This document shows, one piece after another, positions 1 through 8,658 of a DNA stretch of 32,132 nucleotides. The stretch comes from Planococcus sp. CAU13 (GTDB lineage Bacteria > Bacillota > Bacilli > Bacillales_A > Planococcaceae), in the NCBI RefSeq assembly GCF_000775575.1, contig NZ_JRGN01000005.1, forward strand, positions 1 to 32,132, given 5' to 3'. The notes under the pieces are model-generated. The model made no database searches, was not told the origin of the DNA, and worked only from the letters and a program-made list of their open reading frames with translations. The translations under genes were made by a program, and so were the position numbers. Each line of letters begins with the position of its first letter. Position 1 is the first letter of the stretch.

Positions 1-119
1 GTCCAGACTCCAGCGCCTAGCTCTTCGGGACATAAGACAGCCCAGCTATGCGGCAAAGGACGCCGCTCCGCTGTTCTGTCTTATGCCTGTCAGAGCTGTA
101 CAGGCGCTTGCGCTTTTCT
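1..119. repeat. Structured intergenic repeat (nested hairpin)
   Basis: This stretch lies just beyond the appC stop codon and folds as a nested palindrome. The arms seen are AGCGCCT (12-18) with AGGCGCT (102-108), AGCTCT (19-24) with AGAGCT (92-97), CATAAGACAG (31-40) with CTGTCTTATG (76-85), CAGC (43-46) with GCTG (70-73), and GCGGC (50-54) with GCCGC (62-66). The outer ends, CAGCGCCTAG on one side and GCGCTTGCGCTTTTCTT on the other, resemble a repeat I recognise from intergenic regions of many Bacillales genomes, where the inside varies but stays palindromic. That resemblance is from memory. It may act as a transcript end for the app operon. The short ORF reading through it is not a credible gene. 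Confidence 0.7.
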
Positions 120-121
120 TG

Positions 122-1039
122 TTATCTCAGAGATTTAGGGTTCAATGCATCCTTCAGACCTTCACCGATAAAGTTAATGGAAAGGATCGTCAGTGTAAGA
201 ACCAGCGCCGGCGGCATCCATATCCATGGCTTGCCCTGCAGCACATCCGGTTCATTGGCTGATGACAGCATATTGCCCCAGCTCGGAACAGACTGCGGAA
301 CGCCGAAGCCCAGATAACTGAGGGCAGATTCGACAACAATCATACTGGCGAAAATCAATGTCGCCTGAACAATGATCGTCGACATGACGTTCGGCAGCAG
401 ATGCTTTCTGATTACTTTCAACGGCGAGCAGCCGATGGACAAAGCTGCGAGTACATATTCATTCTCTTTTTCTGCCAATATCTTGCTTCGCACCAGACGT
501 GCAACACCGCCCCAGCTGAGAACACCGATGACGATAATCAGTACGGACACTCCATCGATCGTATCACGCAAAATTGTGTTCAACACAATTACAAACACAA
601 GAAATGGAAAGTTTAAAACAAAGTCAGTGAATCTCATCAGGATGTTATCGACAAATCCTCCGAAAAACCCTGCAATCGATCCCACTAATGTTCCCAGTGT
701 TATGACCATCAATGTGGCGCTGAATCCGACAAGCAATGAGATTCGTCCTCCATAGAACAATCGGGTCAAAACATCCCGTCCACTTTTATCCGTGCCCAGA
801 ATATGCTCACTGTTCGGTGGAATATTCATGGAACCGATGTTCACCCTTGATACATCCGGTATCGGAGATAAATATGGTGCAAGAAATGGAGCGGCAAATG
901 ATAACGCTGTTACAAGCAATATAAAGAACGTACTGACCATAGCCAATTTATTGCGAAGGAACTTCTTGCGGGCAATCTGCCATGGAGACAAGCTGCGTTC
1001 CGGCTTCTGTTGTTGGGTTAATGTGTTTGATGATGCCAT
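122..1039 (-). CDS. appC: Oligopeptide ABC transporter permease AppC
   Basis: One of two inner-membrane permease subunits of a Dpp/Opp/App-class peptide importer. The 305-residue protein has the OppC N-terminal signature (a cytoplasmic stretch, then a first membrane helix around residues 33-55), a periplasmic-side segment containing the GTDKSGRDVLTRLFYGGR motif, and several further helices. The cytoplasmic EAA loop that contacts the ATPases is visible around VRSKILAEKENEYVLAALSIG. The start has an AGGGAGG ribosome site that overlaps the appB stop, and the gap to appB is 12 bases. It is last in the D-F-A-B-C operon, the same order as B. subtilis app, and follows fabF as there. Opp versus App naming rests on this synteny; the peptide specificity cannot be read from the sequence. 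Confidence 0.92.
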   Translation of the reverse strand: MASSNTLTQQQKPERSLSPWQIARKKFLRNKLAMVSTFFILLVTALSFAAPFLAPYLSPIPDVSRVNIGSMNIPPNSEHILGTDKSGRDVLTRLFYGGRISLLVGFSATLMVITLGTLVGSIAGFFGGFVDNILMRFTDFVLNFPFLVFVIVLNTILRDTIDGVSVLIIVIGVLSWGGVARLVRSKILAEKENEYVLAALSIGCSPLKVIRKHLLPNVMSTIIVQATLIFASMIVVESALSYLGFGVPQSVPSWGNMLSSANEPDVLQGKPWIWMPPALVLTLTILSINFIGEGLKDALNPKSLR

Positions 1040-1051
1040 TTTGCTTCCTCC

Positions 1052-2017
1052 CTATTCCAGACGGATTCGTGGATCCACGATTCCATACAGTAAGTCTGCG
1101 ATCAAATTACCTGCCAATGTCAGGAACGACAAGAGCATAGTCAAAGCCATCAATGTTGGATAATCACGGTTGGTTACCGAATCCAGGAACAGCATCCCGA
1201 TGCCCGGGTATGTAAAAATAGTTTCAGTGATGATTGCCCCACCGATCAATGCAGCAAAATCAAACCCAAGGAACGTCACCAGGGGAATGATCGAGTTCCG
1301 CAAAATGTGTACATTGTAGATTTTCTTTATTGGCGTACCTTTCGCTCTTGCAGTACGTACAAAATCCTTACGGGAGTTCTCAATAATATCGTTGCGAAGG
1401 AATTGCGTATACGAAGCAGTACTCATTGCCCCGAGGACAAGTGCAGGCAGCAGGACGTGATGCAGTCTGCTCAGATAATATTCTGCCGAGCCGGTTTCAA
1501 CCAGAATGTCAACCGAACCGCCAAATGGGAACCAGTTCAGATTGAATGCAAAGAAATAGATTGCAAATACAGCAGCAACAAAAGAAGGAATGGCGAGCAT
1601 GATGTAGTTGATGCCGGCAATGGCATTATCGCCGAGTGTATAAGGTTTCCGTCCGGAATACATCCCCATCATAAATGCCAGAATATACGTGATGATCAGA
1701 GACATGATGCCTAAAAACAAAGTGTTCGGCACTTTCTCCATAATGACATCAAATGCCGGTCTCTTGTACTTGGTCGATTTACCGAAATCTCCCTGCACAA
1801 AGCCGGTGATCCAATTAAAGTACTGTACGGGCAGCGGGTCATTATAGCCCAGCTTTTCTCTCATTTCAGCAATATATTCCGGGTTTGTATTGTTCGGGTC
1901 GATTTCTCCGCTCAATGAATCTCCAGGCATCAGTTTTGCCAATGAAAACACTACGATGGAAATAAGGATGAGCATAGGGATCATTCCAAGCAATCTTCTA
2001 ATCGAATATTTTAACAT
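1052..2017 (-). CDS. appB: Oligopeptide ABC transporter permease AppB
   Basis: Partner permease of AppC, 321 residues from the chosen start. I start at the ATG encoding MLKYSIRR because AAGGAGAG sits 5 bases upstream (2023-2030). A longer in-frame reading back to 2125 would run through an intercistronic hairpin and adds an unlikely Cys/Arg-rich leader. The protein begins with the usual OppB helix (LLGMIPMLILISIVVFSLAKLMPG), carries the extracytoplasmic loop that follows, and has an EAA loop at about NSRKDFVRTARAKG. It is separated from appA by 152 noncoding bases holding two perfect inverted repeats, so its expression may be lower than that of the binding protein. Confidence 0.93.
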   Translation of the reverse strand: MLKYSIRRLLGMIPMLILISIVVFSLAKLMPGDSLSGEIDPNNTNPEYIAEMREKLGYNDPLPVQYFNWITGFVQGDFGKSTKYKRPAFDVIMEKVPNTLFLGIMSLIITYILAFMMGMYSGRKPYTLGDNAIAGINYIMLAIPSFVAAVFAIYFFAFNLNWFPFGGSVDILVETGSAEYYLSRLHHVLLPALVLGAMSTASYTQFLRNDIIENSRKDFVRTARAKGTPIKKIYNVHILRNSIIPLVTFLGFDFAALIGGAIITETIFTYPGIGMLFLDSVTNRDYPTLMALTMLLSFLTLAGNLIADLLYGIVDPRIRLE

Positions 2018-2059
2018 ATATACTCTCCTTGTCTGTAAAGTTCTCTGCTGCACTCTTCG

Positions 2060-2100
2060 GCACGGTAAGAGTAATTTGTGCCAAACGTCCCTTACCGTGC
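2060..2100 (-). other. Intercistronic inverted repeat 1 (appA-appB)
   Basis: A perfect 10-base inverted repeat, GCACGGTAAG (2060-2069) and CTTACCGTGC (2091-2100), with a 21-base loop. It lies between the second hairpin and the appB ribosome site. No T-run follows on the minus strand, so it is not a simple intrinsic terminator. It could be a processing, translation-control or protein-binding structure in the app mRNA. Confidence 0.6.
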
Positions 2101-2120
2101 ATAAGAGCCCTATATAATTT

Positions 2121-2154
2121 TTCAACGATGGGCTGAAGTCAGCCCATCGTTGAA
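2121..2154 (-). other. Strong hairpin after appA (mRNA 3' stabiliser or attenuator)
   Basis: A perfect 16-base stem, TTCAACGATGGGCTGA (2121-2136) with TCAGCCCATCGTTGAA (2139-2154), and almost no loop. It begins 16 bases after the appA stop. On the minus strand the stem is followed by AAATTATATA rather than a clean U-run, so partial termination or protection of the appA message from 3' decay is more likely than full termination. Such structures are known between binding-protein and permease genes of other ABC operons. Confidence 0.75.
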
Positions 2155-2169
2155 GGTTTGGTACTAGTA

Positions 2170-3921
2170 TTATTCAGTTACGAACCATTCAGCCGGGCTG
2201 TTTGAGCCGGATACATCATATTCAACTCCGCCAACACGATTGTTCAAAGCAACGATTTCTTCAAGCTCAGCAATGTAAAGCATTGGAAGGTCTTCGTTGA
2301 CAATTTTTTGCCATTCGATGTACAATTCAGTACGTTTGTCCTGATCAGTGCCAACGATATCGATGTTCAAAGCATCGTCAAGCAATTTATCTGCTTCAGG
2401 GTTGTTGTAGCGCGGGTAGTTCCAAAGCTGATCAGCTTTCCATAATCCTGATGGATCCGGGTCAGCGCCAGTTCCCCAACCGCCGAAGAATGTTTCGATA
2501 GCTGGATCATCTTTTTCGATCATGTCATAGTACAAGTTAACTTCCACCATTTCCAATTCCGATTTCAAGCCAACTTCTTCAAAGTACTGAGTGATTGCCT
2601 GAGCACGGGATTCGAAAGTCGGGTTACCTGTTGCATAGTGTGAGAATTTAACAACAAATTCATCGCCGTTTGGATCTTCACGGAATCCGTCGCCGTCCTG
2701 GTCTACATAGCCGGCTTCATCAAGCAAAGTTTTCGCTTGTTCAGGGTCGTATTCATAAGTGTTCAATTCGCTGTCGTCAGCAGAGTTCCAGTGAGAGCTT
2801 GGTACTGGAGCGTTTACAACGTTCGCATAGCCGAAGAAGAATGCGTCAACCCACTCTTGGCGGTTCAGTGCATACATCATCGCCTGGCGAAGCTGTTTGT
2901 TCTGGTATTTCGGATTTTCTTCAACGATTGTTTGTGATTCGTTATCGAATTTACCAAGCTTGAATCCTACATAGTAGTAAGAAAGGCCAGGGTAAGTGAT
3001 TACTTCAACATTTTCCAATGGCTCAACTTCTGGTCCGGAAACCGGCTGAAGTGAGATCATGTCGATGTCGCCGTTTTGCAATGCACCAACAACAGAAGAG
3101 TTGTCAACTACGCGCAATACGATTTTGTCAAGGTTTACATCGCCGTTCCAGTAATCTTCGAATTTCGAGAATTCTACAGATTCACCTTGAACGATTTTAT
3201 CAACTTTGAAAGGCCCGATTCCGATTGGATTCGTGATTACAAATTCAGAAGCTGACATTTCTGCTACAGGAATATCGCCCATAGCTGCTTCAGGAAGAGC
3301 ATAAGCCCAAAGGTTTGTTAAGTTGTTTACACGAGCTTCGTCAAACGTGATATTAATTTCATAATCACTTACAACTTCGATTCCAGAAATGGAATCTGCT
3401 TCTCCAGCGCGGAATGCTTCAGCGCCTTCGATTGTTGAAACGTTTGTATAGCGGGGACCATCATAGTCCGGGCTAGCGATTGTTTCCAAAGCGAATACCC
3501 AGTCATTAACTGTAAGTTCTTCGCCGTTATGCCATTTTACGCCTTCTTCAAATTTGAATGTGAAGGCTTTATTGTCTTCAGTTTCCCATGAAGCGATGTT
3601 AGGAACTGGTTCAAGATTTTCGTTATAGTCGATCAATGGCTCATCAAAGATACCAATTACTTCAGCATCAGTTGCAATGCCGTAAAAAGCAGAAGAGAAT
3701 AATCCTTCAGGTGGAGCGTCAAGTCCATAAACTAGAGTACCGCCTGCTTGTGCTTCGCCTTCAGCTGCGCCTTCAGTGTCTTCATCAGTTTCTTCCGTGT
3801 CTGCTGGCTCTGCCGGATCTGGTGTTGTCGTCTCGCCGTCATCTCCGCCACAAGCTGCAAGGAATGCAGACAGGACAAGAATCAAAGCGAAAAGCCATAA
3901 TAACGATTTGTTCTTCTTCAT
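2170..3921 (-). CDS. appA: Oligopeptide-binding lipoprotein AppA
   Basis: Extracytoplasmic solute-binding protein (family 5, SBP_bac_5) that captures peptides and delivers them to AppBC. The 583-residue protein starts with a lipoprotein signal peptide: positive MKKNK, a hydrophobic core, and lipobox LAAC with the lipidated Cys at residue 24. Residues 25-61 form an Asp/Glu/Thr-rich low-complexity linker before the folded domain. The family signature around residues 100-150 (SWETEDNKAFTFKFEEGVKWHNGEELTVNDWVFALE, read in pieces) is clear. A GGGGGAAAATC ribosome site precedes the ATG. It sits in the middle of the operon, 27 bases after appF. Somewhat longer than B. subtilis AppA as I recall it, mainly through the acidic linker. 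Confidence 0.93.
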   Translation of the reverse strand: MKKNKSLLWLFALILVLSAFLAACGGDDGETTTPDPAEPADTEETDEDTEGAAEGEAQAGGTLVYGLDAPPEGLFSSAFYGIATDAEVIGIFDEPLIDYNENLEPVPNIASWETEDNKAFTFKFEEGVKWHNGEELTVNDWVFALETIASPDYDGPRYTNVSTIEGAEAFRAGEADSISGIEVVSDYEINITFDEARVNNLTNLWAYALPEAAMGDIPVAEMSASEFVITNPIGIGPFKVDKIVQGESVEFSKFEDYWNGDVNLDKIVLRVVDNSSVVGALQNGDIDMISLQPVSGPEVEPLENVEVITYPGLSYYYVGFKLGKFDNESQTIVEENPKYQNKQLRQAMMYALNRQEWVDAFFFGYANVVNAPVPSSHWNSADDSELNTYEYDPEQAKTLLDEAGYVDQDGDGFREDPNGDEFVVKFSHYATGNPTFESRAQAITQYFEEVGLKSELEMVEVNLYYDMIEKDDPAIETFFGGWGTGADPDPSGLWKADQLWNYPRYNNPEADKLLDDALNIDIVGTDQDKRTELYIEWQKIVNEDLPMLYIAELEEIVALNNRVGGVEYDVSGSNSPAEWFVTE

Positions 3922-3948
3922 GATTTTCCCCCTATAATTTTAATTTGA

Positions 3949-4959
3949 TCAATACAAGACGCAAGCAACGTGATGGCCAGGCCGCACTTCTTTCAATGGC
4001 GGCTTTTCTTTCGAGCAGATTTCCATTGCCATCGGGCACCGTGTGTGGAACGGGCAGCCGGTTGGAGGATTTTGCGGGCTTGGCACATCTCCTTCAAGCA
4101 CAATCCGTTCTTTCTTGATCGCCGTATTCGGTTCCGGGATCGCGGAAATCAGGGCTTGTGTATAAGGATGCAGCGGCTCCTTGTATAAATCTCTATTTGA
4201 AGCAACCTCAACGAGGCTGCCCAAATACATGACACCAATCCGATCACTCATATGTTTTACGACACTGAGATCGTGTGCGATAAACAGATAGGTAAGATCG
4301 AATTCAATCTGCAATTCCTTTAGCAGATTGAGTACTTGCGACTGGACGGAAACGTCTAGCGCCGAAACCGGCTCATCCGCCACAATCAATTTTGGATTCA
4401 ACGCAAGTGCACGGGCAATCCCGATGCGTTGACGCTGGCCGCCTGAAAATTCATGGGCGTATTTATAATATGCCGCTTCCGGCAGTCCAACCCTGGTAAG
4501 TAACGATTTTATTTCCTGCTCCAGCTCTTTCTTATTGCGTTTCTCGTAATTGAGAATCGGTTCAGCGATAATGTCGCCGACCATCTGCATCGGATTGAGT
4601 GAAGCATATGGATCCTGGAAAACCATCTGGAAATCACGGCGGGCACGCTGGAGCTTGGACCCGGAAATTTTCGTGATTTCCTGTCCTTCGAAAAGAATCT
4701 TTCCGCCTGTCGGTTTCATCAGCCGGAGGACAGTTCTTCCGGTTGTTGACTTACCGCACCCCGATTCACCAACAAGACCGAGTGTCTCGCCTTTACGGAT
4801 GGTGAATGAAACATCATCTACCGCTTTAACATGGCCGATTGTGCGTCTGAAAAAACCGCCGGTCACCGGATAATATGTTTTTAAGTTCTGTACATCGAGA
4901 AGAACGTCCCGATTCTCGAGGCTGTCGATTCTCTCTTGGATAAAGTCTCTAGTTGTCAT
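3949..4959 (-). CDS. appF: Oligopeptide ABC transporter ATPase AppF
   Basis: One of the two ATP-hydrolysing subunits that power peptide uptake on the cytoplasmic face. The 336-residue protein has Walker A GESGCGKS (64-71), the Q-loop in [12 protein letters not shown], the ABC signature [15 protein letters not shown], Walker [15 protein letters not shown] and the switch His in FIAHDLSVV. The C-terminal OppD/F extension holds the cysteine-containing motif [17 protein letters not shown], which in relatives of this family can bind an iron-sulfur cluster. The start overlaps the appD stop by four bases (ATGA), indicating translational coupling. Confidence 0.94.
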   Translation of the reverse strand: MTTRDFIQERIDSLENRDVLLDVQNLKTYYPVTGGFFRRTIGHVKAVDDVSFTIRKGETLGLVGESGCGKSTTGRTVLRLMKPTGGKILFEGQEITKISGSKLQRARRDFQMVFQDPYASLNPMQMVGDIIAEPILNYEKRNKKELEQEIKSLLTRVGLPEAAYYKYAHEFSGGQRQRIGIARALALNPKLIVADEPVSALDVSVQSQVLNLLKELQIEFDLTYLFIAHDLSVVKHMSDRIGVMYLGSLVEVASNRDLYKEPLHPYTQALISAIPEPNTAIKKERIVLEGDVPSPQNPPTGCPFHTRCPMAMEICSKEKPPLKEVRPGHHVACVLY

Positions 4960-6002
4960 GCCATGGACGCTCCTTCTCTTTGAGATTTTGCATCTGCCGG
5001 CCAGCTGTTTTCATAGAGCAGGCAGGCAGCTACGTGATTATCCCCAACTTCGCCAAGCCTTGGTGTAACTGTCATGCAGGACGGCATTGCAGCTGGACAT
5101 CGGTTTGAGAAGCGGCAGCCGACTTCCGGCATATTCATGACAGAAGGCACCAGGCCATCGATGGTTGCAAGCACTTCCACATCCTGATCCATTCTCGGAA
5201 TGGCTTTCATCAAAAGATCCGTGTAAGGATGCTTTGGATTATTGAATAATTCATCAACCGTAGCTCTTTCCACAATTTTTCCTGCATACATGACCAGTAC
5301 CTCGTCACAGATTTCAGCAACTACACCCAAATCGTGTGTGATCAGTATGATTGCCATGTCGTTCGCTTCCTGAATCCCTTTAAGCAAATCCAGAATCTGG
5401 GCCTGCACAGTTACATCGAGTGCTGTAGTCGGCTCATCGGCAATCAGCAGTTTCGGCTGGCAGGCGATCGCCATCGCAATCATGACCCGCTGGCGCATCC
5501 CCCCTGATAACTGGTGCGGATATTCTTCCACGATTTTATCTGCCCGAGGAATTCCGACACTTTTCAATAAGGATACAGACCGGAGCCGCGCTTCCTTTTT
5601 CGAAATTTTTTCGTGGTTCAGAATGACTTCTTCAATTTGATAACCGATTGTAAATACCGGATTCAAGGAAGTCATCGGTTCCTGGAAGATCATCGAGATA
5701 TCTTTTCCGCGTATACTGTTCATCTTCTTATCCGACAGTTCGGAAATATTCTGGCCCTCGAATTTTACTTCGCCGCCGCGGATTTTACCGATTCCCGGAG
5801 GCAGCAATTGCATAATGGACAGCGACATAACACTTTTTCCGCAACCGGATTCTCCAACGACCCCGACAATTTGCTTTCGTTTAACTTCAAATGAAACTCC
5901 TTCAACTGCATTGTAGAAGTCGCCATCGATTTTAAAACCGGTTTGAAGATTTTCTACCTGCAATAAGGGTGTTTGATTATGTAATGGATTTTTAGCTGAC
6001 AT
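4956..6002 (-). CDS. appD: Oligopeptide ABC transporter ATPase AppD
   Basis: First gene of the operon and second ATPase subunit, 348 residues. Visible motifs are Walker A GESGCGKS (50-57), MIFQEPMTSLNP (Q-loop), LSGGMRQRVMIAMAI (signature), LLIADEPTTALDVT (Walker B) and LITHDLGVVAE (switch His). The C-terminal OppD/F extension includes VGCRFSNRCPAAMPSC. The start is supported by a GAGGTG ribosome site. Its upstream region (6003-6232) is AT-rich and is separated from fabF by a strong terminator, so the app genes have their own promoter. Confidence 0.94.
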   Translation of the reverse strand: MSAKNPLHNQTPLLQVENLQTGFKIDGDFYNAVEGVSFEVKRKQIVGVVGESGCGKSVMSLSIMQLLPPGIGKIRGGEVKFEGQNISELSDKKMNSIRGKDISMIFQEPMTSLNPVFTIGYQIEEVILNHEKISKKEARLRSVSLLKSVGIPRADKIVEEYPHQLSGGMRQRVMIAMAIACQPKLLIADEPTTALDVTVQAQILDLLKGIQEANDMAIILITHDLGVVAEICDEVLVMYAGKIVERATVDELFNNPKHPYTDLLMKAIPRMDQDVEVLATIDGLVPSVMNMPEVGCRFSNRCPAAMPSCMTVTPRLGEVGDNHVAACLLYENSWPADAKSQREGASMA

Positions 6003-6232
6003 GCGAACACCTCAAGATTCTTTTTTTCTTTTTTTTCTGTTAATTCAACTTTTATAAAGTTTATTACAAAAACATTACATAATCAATGACTTTTTTGTAA
6101 TTTTAAAAATTGATTGTCAATTCAGACTCAAAAAAGGTAAATTTTCCTTGTTATATCAAGGTTTAACGGATTAATTAATATTGTAAACTTATTTACCCGA
6201 ATAGGTTTAAAAGCCGGATTTTCTCTTTTCGG
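6003..6232 (-). promoter_or_regulatory. AT-rich app operon upstream region
   Basis: Noncoding, about 230 bases, reading toward appD. The best sigma-A candidate is TTGATT (6081-6086), 17-base spacer, TAAACT (6058-6063), each matching consensus at four of six positions. An isolated TTGACA (6115-6120) has no good -10 at the right distance. Two palindromes are visible: CCTTG-ATATAA-CAAGG (6146-6161, minus reading) and an imperfect 9-base repeat (6185-6193 with 6200-6208). These are possible repressor sites. App-type operons are nutritionally controlled in B. subtilis, but I see no convincing CodY box. Confidence 0.35.
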
Positions 6233-6266
6233 CAAAAAAAAATATCCTGCATTAAATGCAGGATAT
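6233..6266 (-). terminator. Intrinsic terminator of fabH-fabF
   Basis: A perfect 11-base stem, ATATCCTGCAT (6242-6252) with ATGCAGGATAT (6256-6266) and loop TAA, followed on the minus strand by nine T residues (6233-6241). It begins eight bases after the fabF stop codon. Confidence 0.93.
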
Positions 6267-6273
6267 CGTTCAC

Positions 6274-7512
6274 TTACTCGTATTTTTTGAAAACAAGCGA
6301 CGCATTATGTCCGCCAAAACCTAAGGAATTGCTCATAGCATAAGTAAAATCAGCTTTTCTTGCTTCATTTGGCACGTAATCCAGATCAAGCTCTTCATCA
6401 GGTGTTGAATAATTTATTGTCGGTGGCATAATTCCCTCTTTTAAAGCAAGAGCTGTAAAAATGGCTTCGATGCCGCCGGCTGCGCCAAGCAGGTGGCCCG
6501 TCATCGATTTCGTTGAACTCATGCCAAGTTTATAGGCGTGTTCGCCGAAAACTGTTTTCACAGCCATTGTTTCAAACAAATCGTTATATGGGGTGCTTGT
6601 GCCGTGGGCATTGATATACCCGACAGAAGTTTTATCAACGCCGCCATCGTTCAATGCCTGTTCCATGGCACGGGCAGCGCCTTCCCCTCCAGGTGCGGGT
6701 GCTGTGATGTGATGGGCGTCTCCGGTGGAACCATAGCCGACAACTTCCGCGTAAATTTTTGCCCCGCGGGATTTGGCGTGTTCGTATTCTTCAAGAATAA
6801 CGATTCCTGCCCCTTCTCCAACGACAAAACCATCACGGTTTTTGTCAAACGGCCTTGAAGCGGTATTGATATCAGGATTCGTGGTCAACGCCGTGTTCGC
6901 CGTAAAGCCGGCTACGGACAGCTGCGTGATCGGCGCTTCGGCTCCCCCCGAAATCATGATATCCGCATCTCCGCGCTGAATGACACGGAAAGCGTCGCCG
7001 ATTGAGTTTGTACCTGAAGCGCAGGCGGTAACGGAACAGGAGTTGATGCCTTTTGCACCAAAATGAATAGAGACCTGGCCGGATGCCATATCAGGAATAA
7101 TCATCGGAATCAAAAACGGGCTGATCCGGCGCACTCCTCTTGTATTCAACACATTCATCTGAGTTTCAATCGTTTCCATGCCGCCGATGCCGGAACCGAT
7201 CCATACGCCGGTTCTGAGAGCCGTTGCTTCGTCAAGCTCTATTCCAGCATCTTTCATCGCCATAATGGAAGAAGCCAGCGCATAATGTGTAAAACGGTCC
7301 ATTTTTCTCGCTTCTTTTTTTTCTATATAATCTTCCATCGAGAAATCTTTTACTTCAGCTGCGATCTTAGCAGTATAATCATCCGGATTCAGCCGGGTCA
7401 GAGGCCCGACTCCAGACTTCCCTTCTTTGATAGCTTCCCAGGTTGTTTCAATATTATTTCCAAGCGGTGTAACCGCTCCAATTCCAGTAATTACTACGCG
7501 ACGATTCGCCAT
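6274..7512 (-). CDS. fabF: 3-oxoacyl-ACP synthase II (FabF)
   Basis: Elongating condensing enzyme of type II fatty-acid synthesis, joining acyl-ACP to malonyl-ACP with release of CO2. The 412-residue protein has the thiolase fold, with nucleophile Cys164 in [11 protein letters not shown], the first catalytic His in [11 protein letters not shown], and the second in [18 protein letters not shown], the Cys-His-His triad of KAS I/II. The C-terminal GGHNASLVF motif is intact. Length is normal for FabF. AAAGGAT precedes the ATG. It lies 26 bases after fabH in one transcript, as in B. subtilis, and ends in a strong terminator before the app operon. Confidence 0.97.
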   Translation of the reverse strand: MANRRVVITGIGAVTPLGNNIETTWEAIKEGKSGVGPLTRLNPDDYTAKIAAEVKDFSMEDYIEKKEARKMDRFTHYALASSIMAMKDAGIELDEATALRTGVWIGSGIGGMETIETQMNVLNTRGVRRISPFLIPMIIPDMASGQVSIHFGAKGINSCSVTACASGTNSIGDAFRVIQRGDADIMISGGAEAPITQLSVAGFTANTALTTNPDINTASRPFDKNRDGFVVGEGAGIVILEEYEHAKSRGAKIYAEVVGYGSTGDAHHITAPAPGGEGAARAMEQALNDGGVDKTSVGYINAHGTSTPYNDLFETMAVKTVFGEHAYKLGMSSTKSMTGHLLGAAGGIEAIFTALALKEGIMPPTINYSTPDEELDLDYVPNEARKADFTYAMSNSLGFGGHNASLVFKKYE

Positions 7513-7538
7513 TATGATCTATCCTTTCGCATTCCTGA

Positions 7539-8471
7539 TTATTTGCCCCAGCGCATTGCAATGCCGCCCCAGGTTAAGCCTCCGCCAAATCCGACCATGA
7601 CGATTACATCGTCATCTTTGATTCGTCCTTCCTCCACATCTTCCACAAGAGAAATCGGAATGGATGCTGCTGAAGTATTGCCGTATTTATGGATGGTTTT
7701 GGACATTTTTTCAATCGGCAGTTCGAGACGCTGCCTAGATGCTTCCATAATTCTGATATTTGCCTGATGGGGGATCAGAAAGTCAACGTCCTCTTTAGTA
7801 AGCCCTGCTTTCTCAATAACATTTACAGCAGACTCGCCCATCTGGCGCACAGCAAATTTGAACACTTCCCGCCCATTCATTCTCAGATATTCATCCTGAT
7901 ACAAATGTTTTGCGCCGCTTCCGTCGGCCCCCAGTTCAAAAGACAGGATGCCGCGCCCTTCGGAAACTTTTCCGATTACTGCTGCTCCAGCTCCGTCACC
8001 GAACAGGACGGCTGTGTTGCGGTCTTCCCAATCCGTGATTTTCGAAAGCTTTTCCACTCCGACCACCAGCACATATTTATAAACATCCGAATCGATGAAT
8101 TGCTTTGCCGTTACAACTCCGTACATAAAACCTGCACATGCTGCCGAGATATCCATAGCCGCCGCATTAACAGCTCCGATGCCCTGCTGAATTACAGTGG
8201 CCATGGAAGGAAATGGCTGATCTCCCGTCACTGTCGCCACCAGGATCAACCCGACTTCTGCGGGGTCGATTCCCGCATCTTCAATCGCTTTTTGTGCAGC
8301 TTCGCTCGCCATATGGGATGTATCCTGCTCATCACCTGCGATCCGGCGTTCTTCTATCCCTGTCATTGTTCGGATCCATTCATCGGAAGTCTCCATCCGT
8401 TGTTCGAGCTCGAAATTAGTCAGTATTTTTTCAGGGAGGCATCGCCCAATTCCCAGTATGCCTGCATTCAT
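7539..8471 (-). CDS. fabH: 3-oxoacyl-ACP synthase III (FabH)
   Basis: Initiating condensing enzyme that joins an acyl-CoA primer, often branched in Bacillales, to malonyl-ACP. The 310-residue protein has nucleophile Cys112 in [12 protein letters not shown], catalytic His in [11 protein letters not shown] and Asn in [10 protein letters not shown], the Cys-His-Asn triad of KAS III. The C-terminal GGGLTWG motif is present. The start has an AGAGGG ribosome site. Upstream lie a good sigma-A promoter and a FapR-type operator, so the fabH-fabF transcript should respond to malonyl-CoA. Position next to fabF and app corresponds to fabHA of B. subtilis rather than fabHB. Confidence 0.97.
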   Translation of the reverse strand: MNAGILGIGRCLPEKILTNFELEQRMETSDEWIRTMTGIEERRIAGDEQDTSHMASEAAQKAIEDAGIDPAEVGLILVATVTGDQPFPSMATVIQQGIGAVNAAAMDISAACAGFMYGVVTAKQFIDSDVYKYVLVVGVEKLSKITDWEDRNTAVLFGDGAGAAVIGKVSEGRGILSFELGADGSGAKHLYQDEYLRMNGREVFKFAVRQMGESAVNVIEKAGLTKEDVDFLIPHQANIRIMEASRQRLELPIEKMSKTIHKYGNTSAASIPISLVEDVEEGRIKDDDVIVMVGFGGGLTWGGIAMRWGK

Positions 8472-8504
8472 ATGATTTCCCTCTTTTCAGCTTGCTTTGA
8501 ATGT

Positions 8505-8521
8505 TTAGTACCTGGTATTAA
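8505..8521 (-). promoter_or_regulatory. FapR operator
   Basis: TTAGTACCTGGTATTAA is a near-perfect palindrome matching the FapR consensus (TTAGTACC-N-GGTACTAA form) with one arm mismatch. It starts directly downstream of the fabH -10 element, over the expected transcription start. FapR is the malonyl-CoA-sensing repressor of fatty-acid genes in Bacillales, and this position would block fabH-fabF transcription until malonyl-CoA accumulates. Confidence 0.88.
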
Positions 8522-8549
8522 TAATACGTCATTGAAATCTATATTTCAA
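8521..8549 (-). promoter_or_regulatory. Sigma-A promoter of fabH-fabF
   Basis: On the minus strand, -35 TTGAAA (8544-8549), spacer of exactly 17 bases, -10 TATTAT (8521-8526). The FapR operator abuts the -10. Confidence 0.85.
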
Positions 8550-8597
8550 GTTGCCGACATATTTCCGACAAAATCTTTGAAGAATGATGAAACTTTC

Positions 8598-8626
8598 TTT
8601 CTGCAAAGCGGAAGCTATGCTATGAT
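8598..8626 (+). promoter_or_regulatory. Probable extended -10 promoter of yjzD
   Basis: TATGAT (8621-8626) is preceded by TGC, giving an extended -10. The -35 position 17 bases upstream is weak (TTTCTG). It lies 33 bases before the yjzD start, divergent from the fabH promoter. Confidence 0.5.
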
Positions 8627-8658
8627 TAACCTAGACATTTTATGCAGAGGTGAAACAG

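Noticed and set aside
2018-2125. N-terminal extension of AppB
   Set aside because: It runs through the long loop hairpin and lacks a ribosome site, while an ideal AAGGAGAG stands before the start at 2017.
6061-6125. CodY box before appD
   Set aside because: AATTTTTAAAATT is close to an AT-rich half of the CodY motif but is two bases short and lacks the central C-W-G, so chance in this AT-rich leader is likely.
7063-7767. Plus-strand ORF of 234 codons across fabF and fabH
   Set aside because: It is antisense to two well-supported genes, with no ribosome site or family resemblance.
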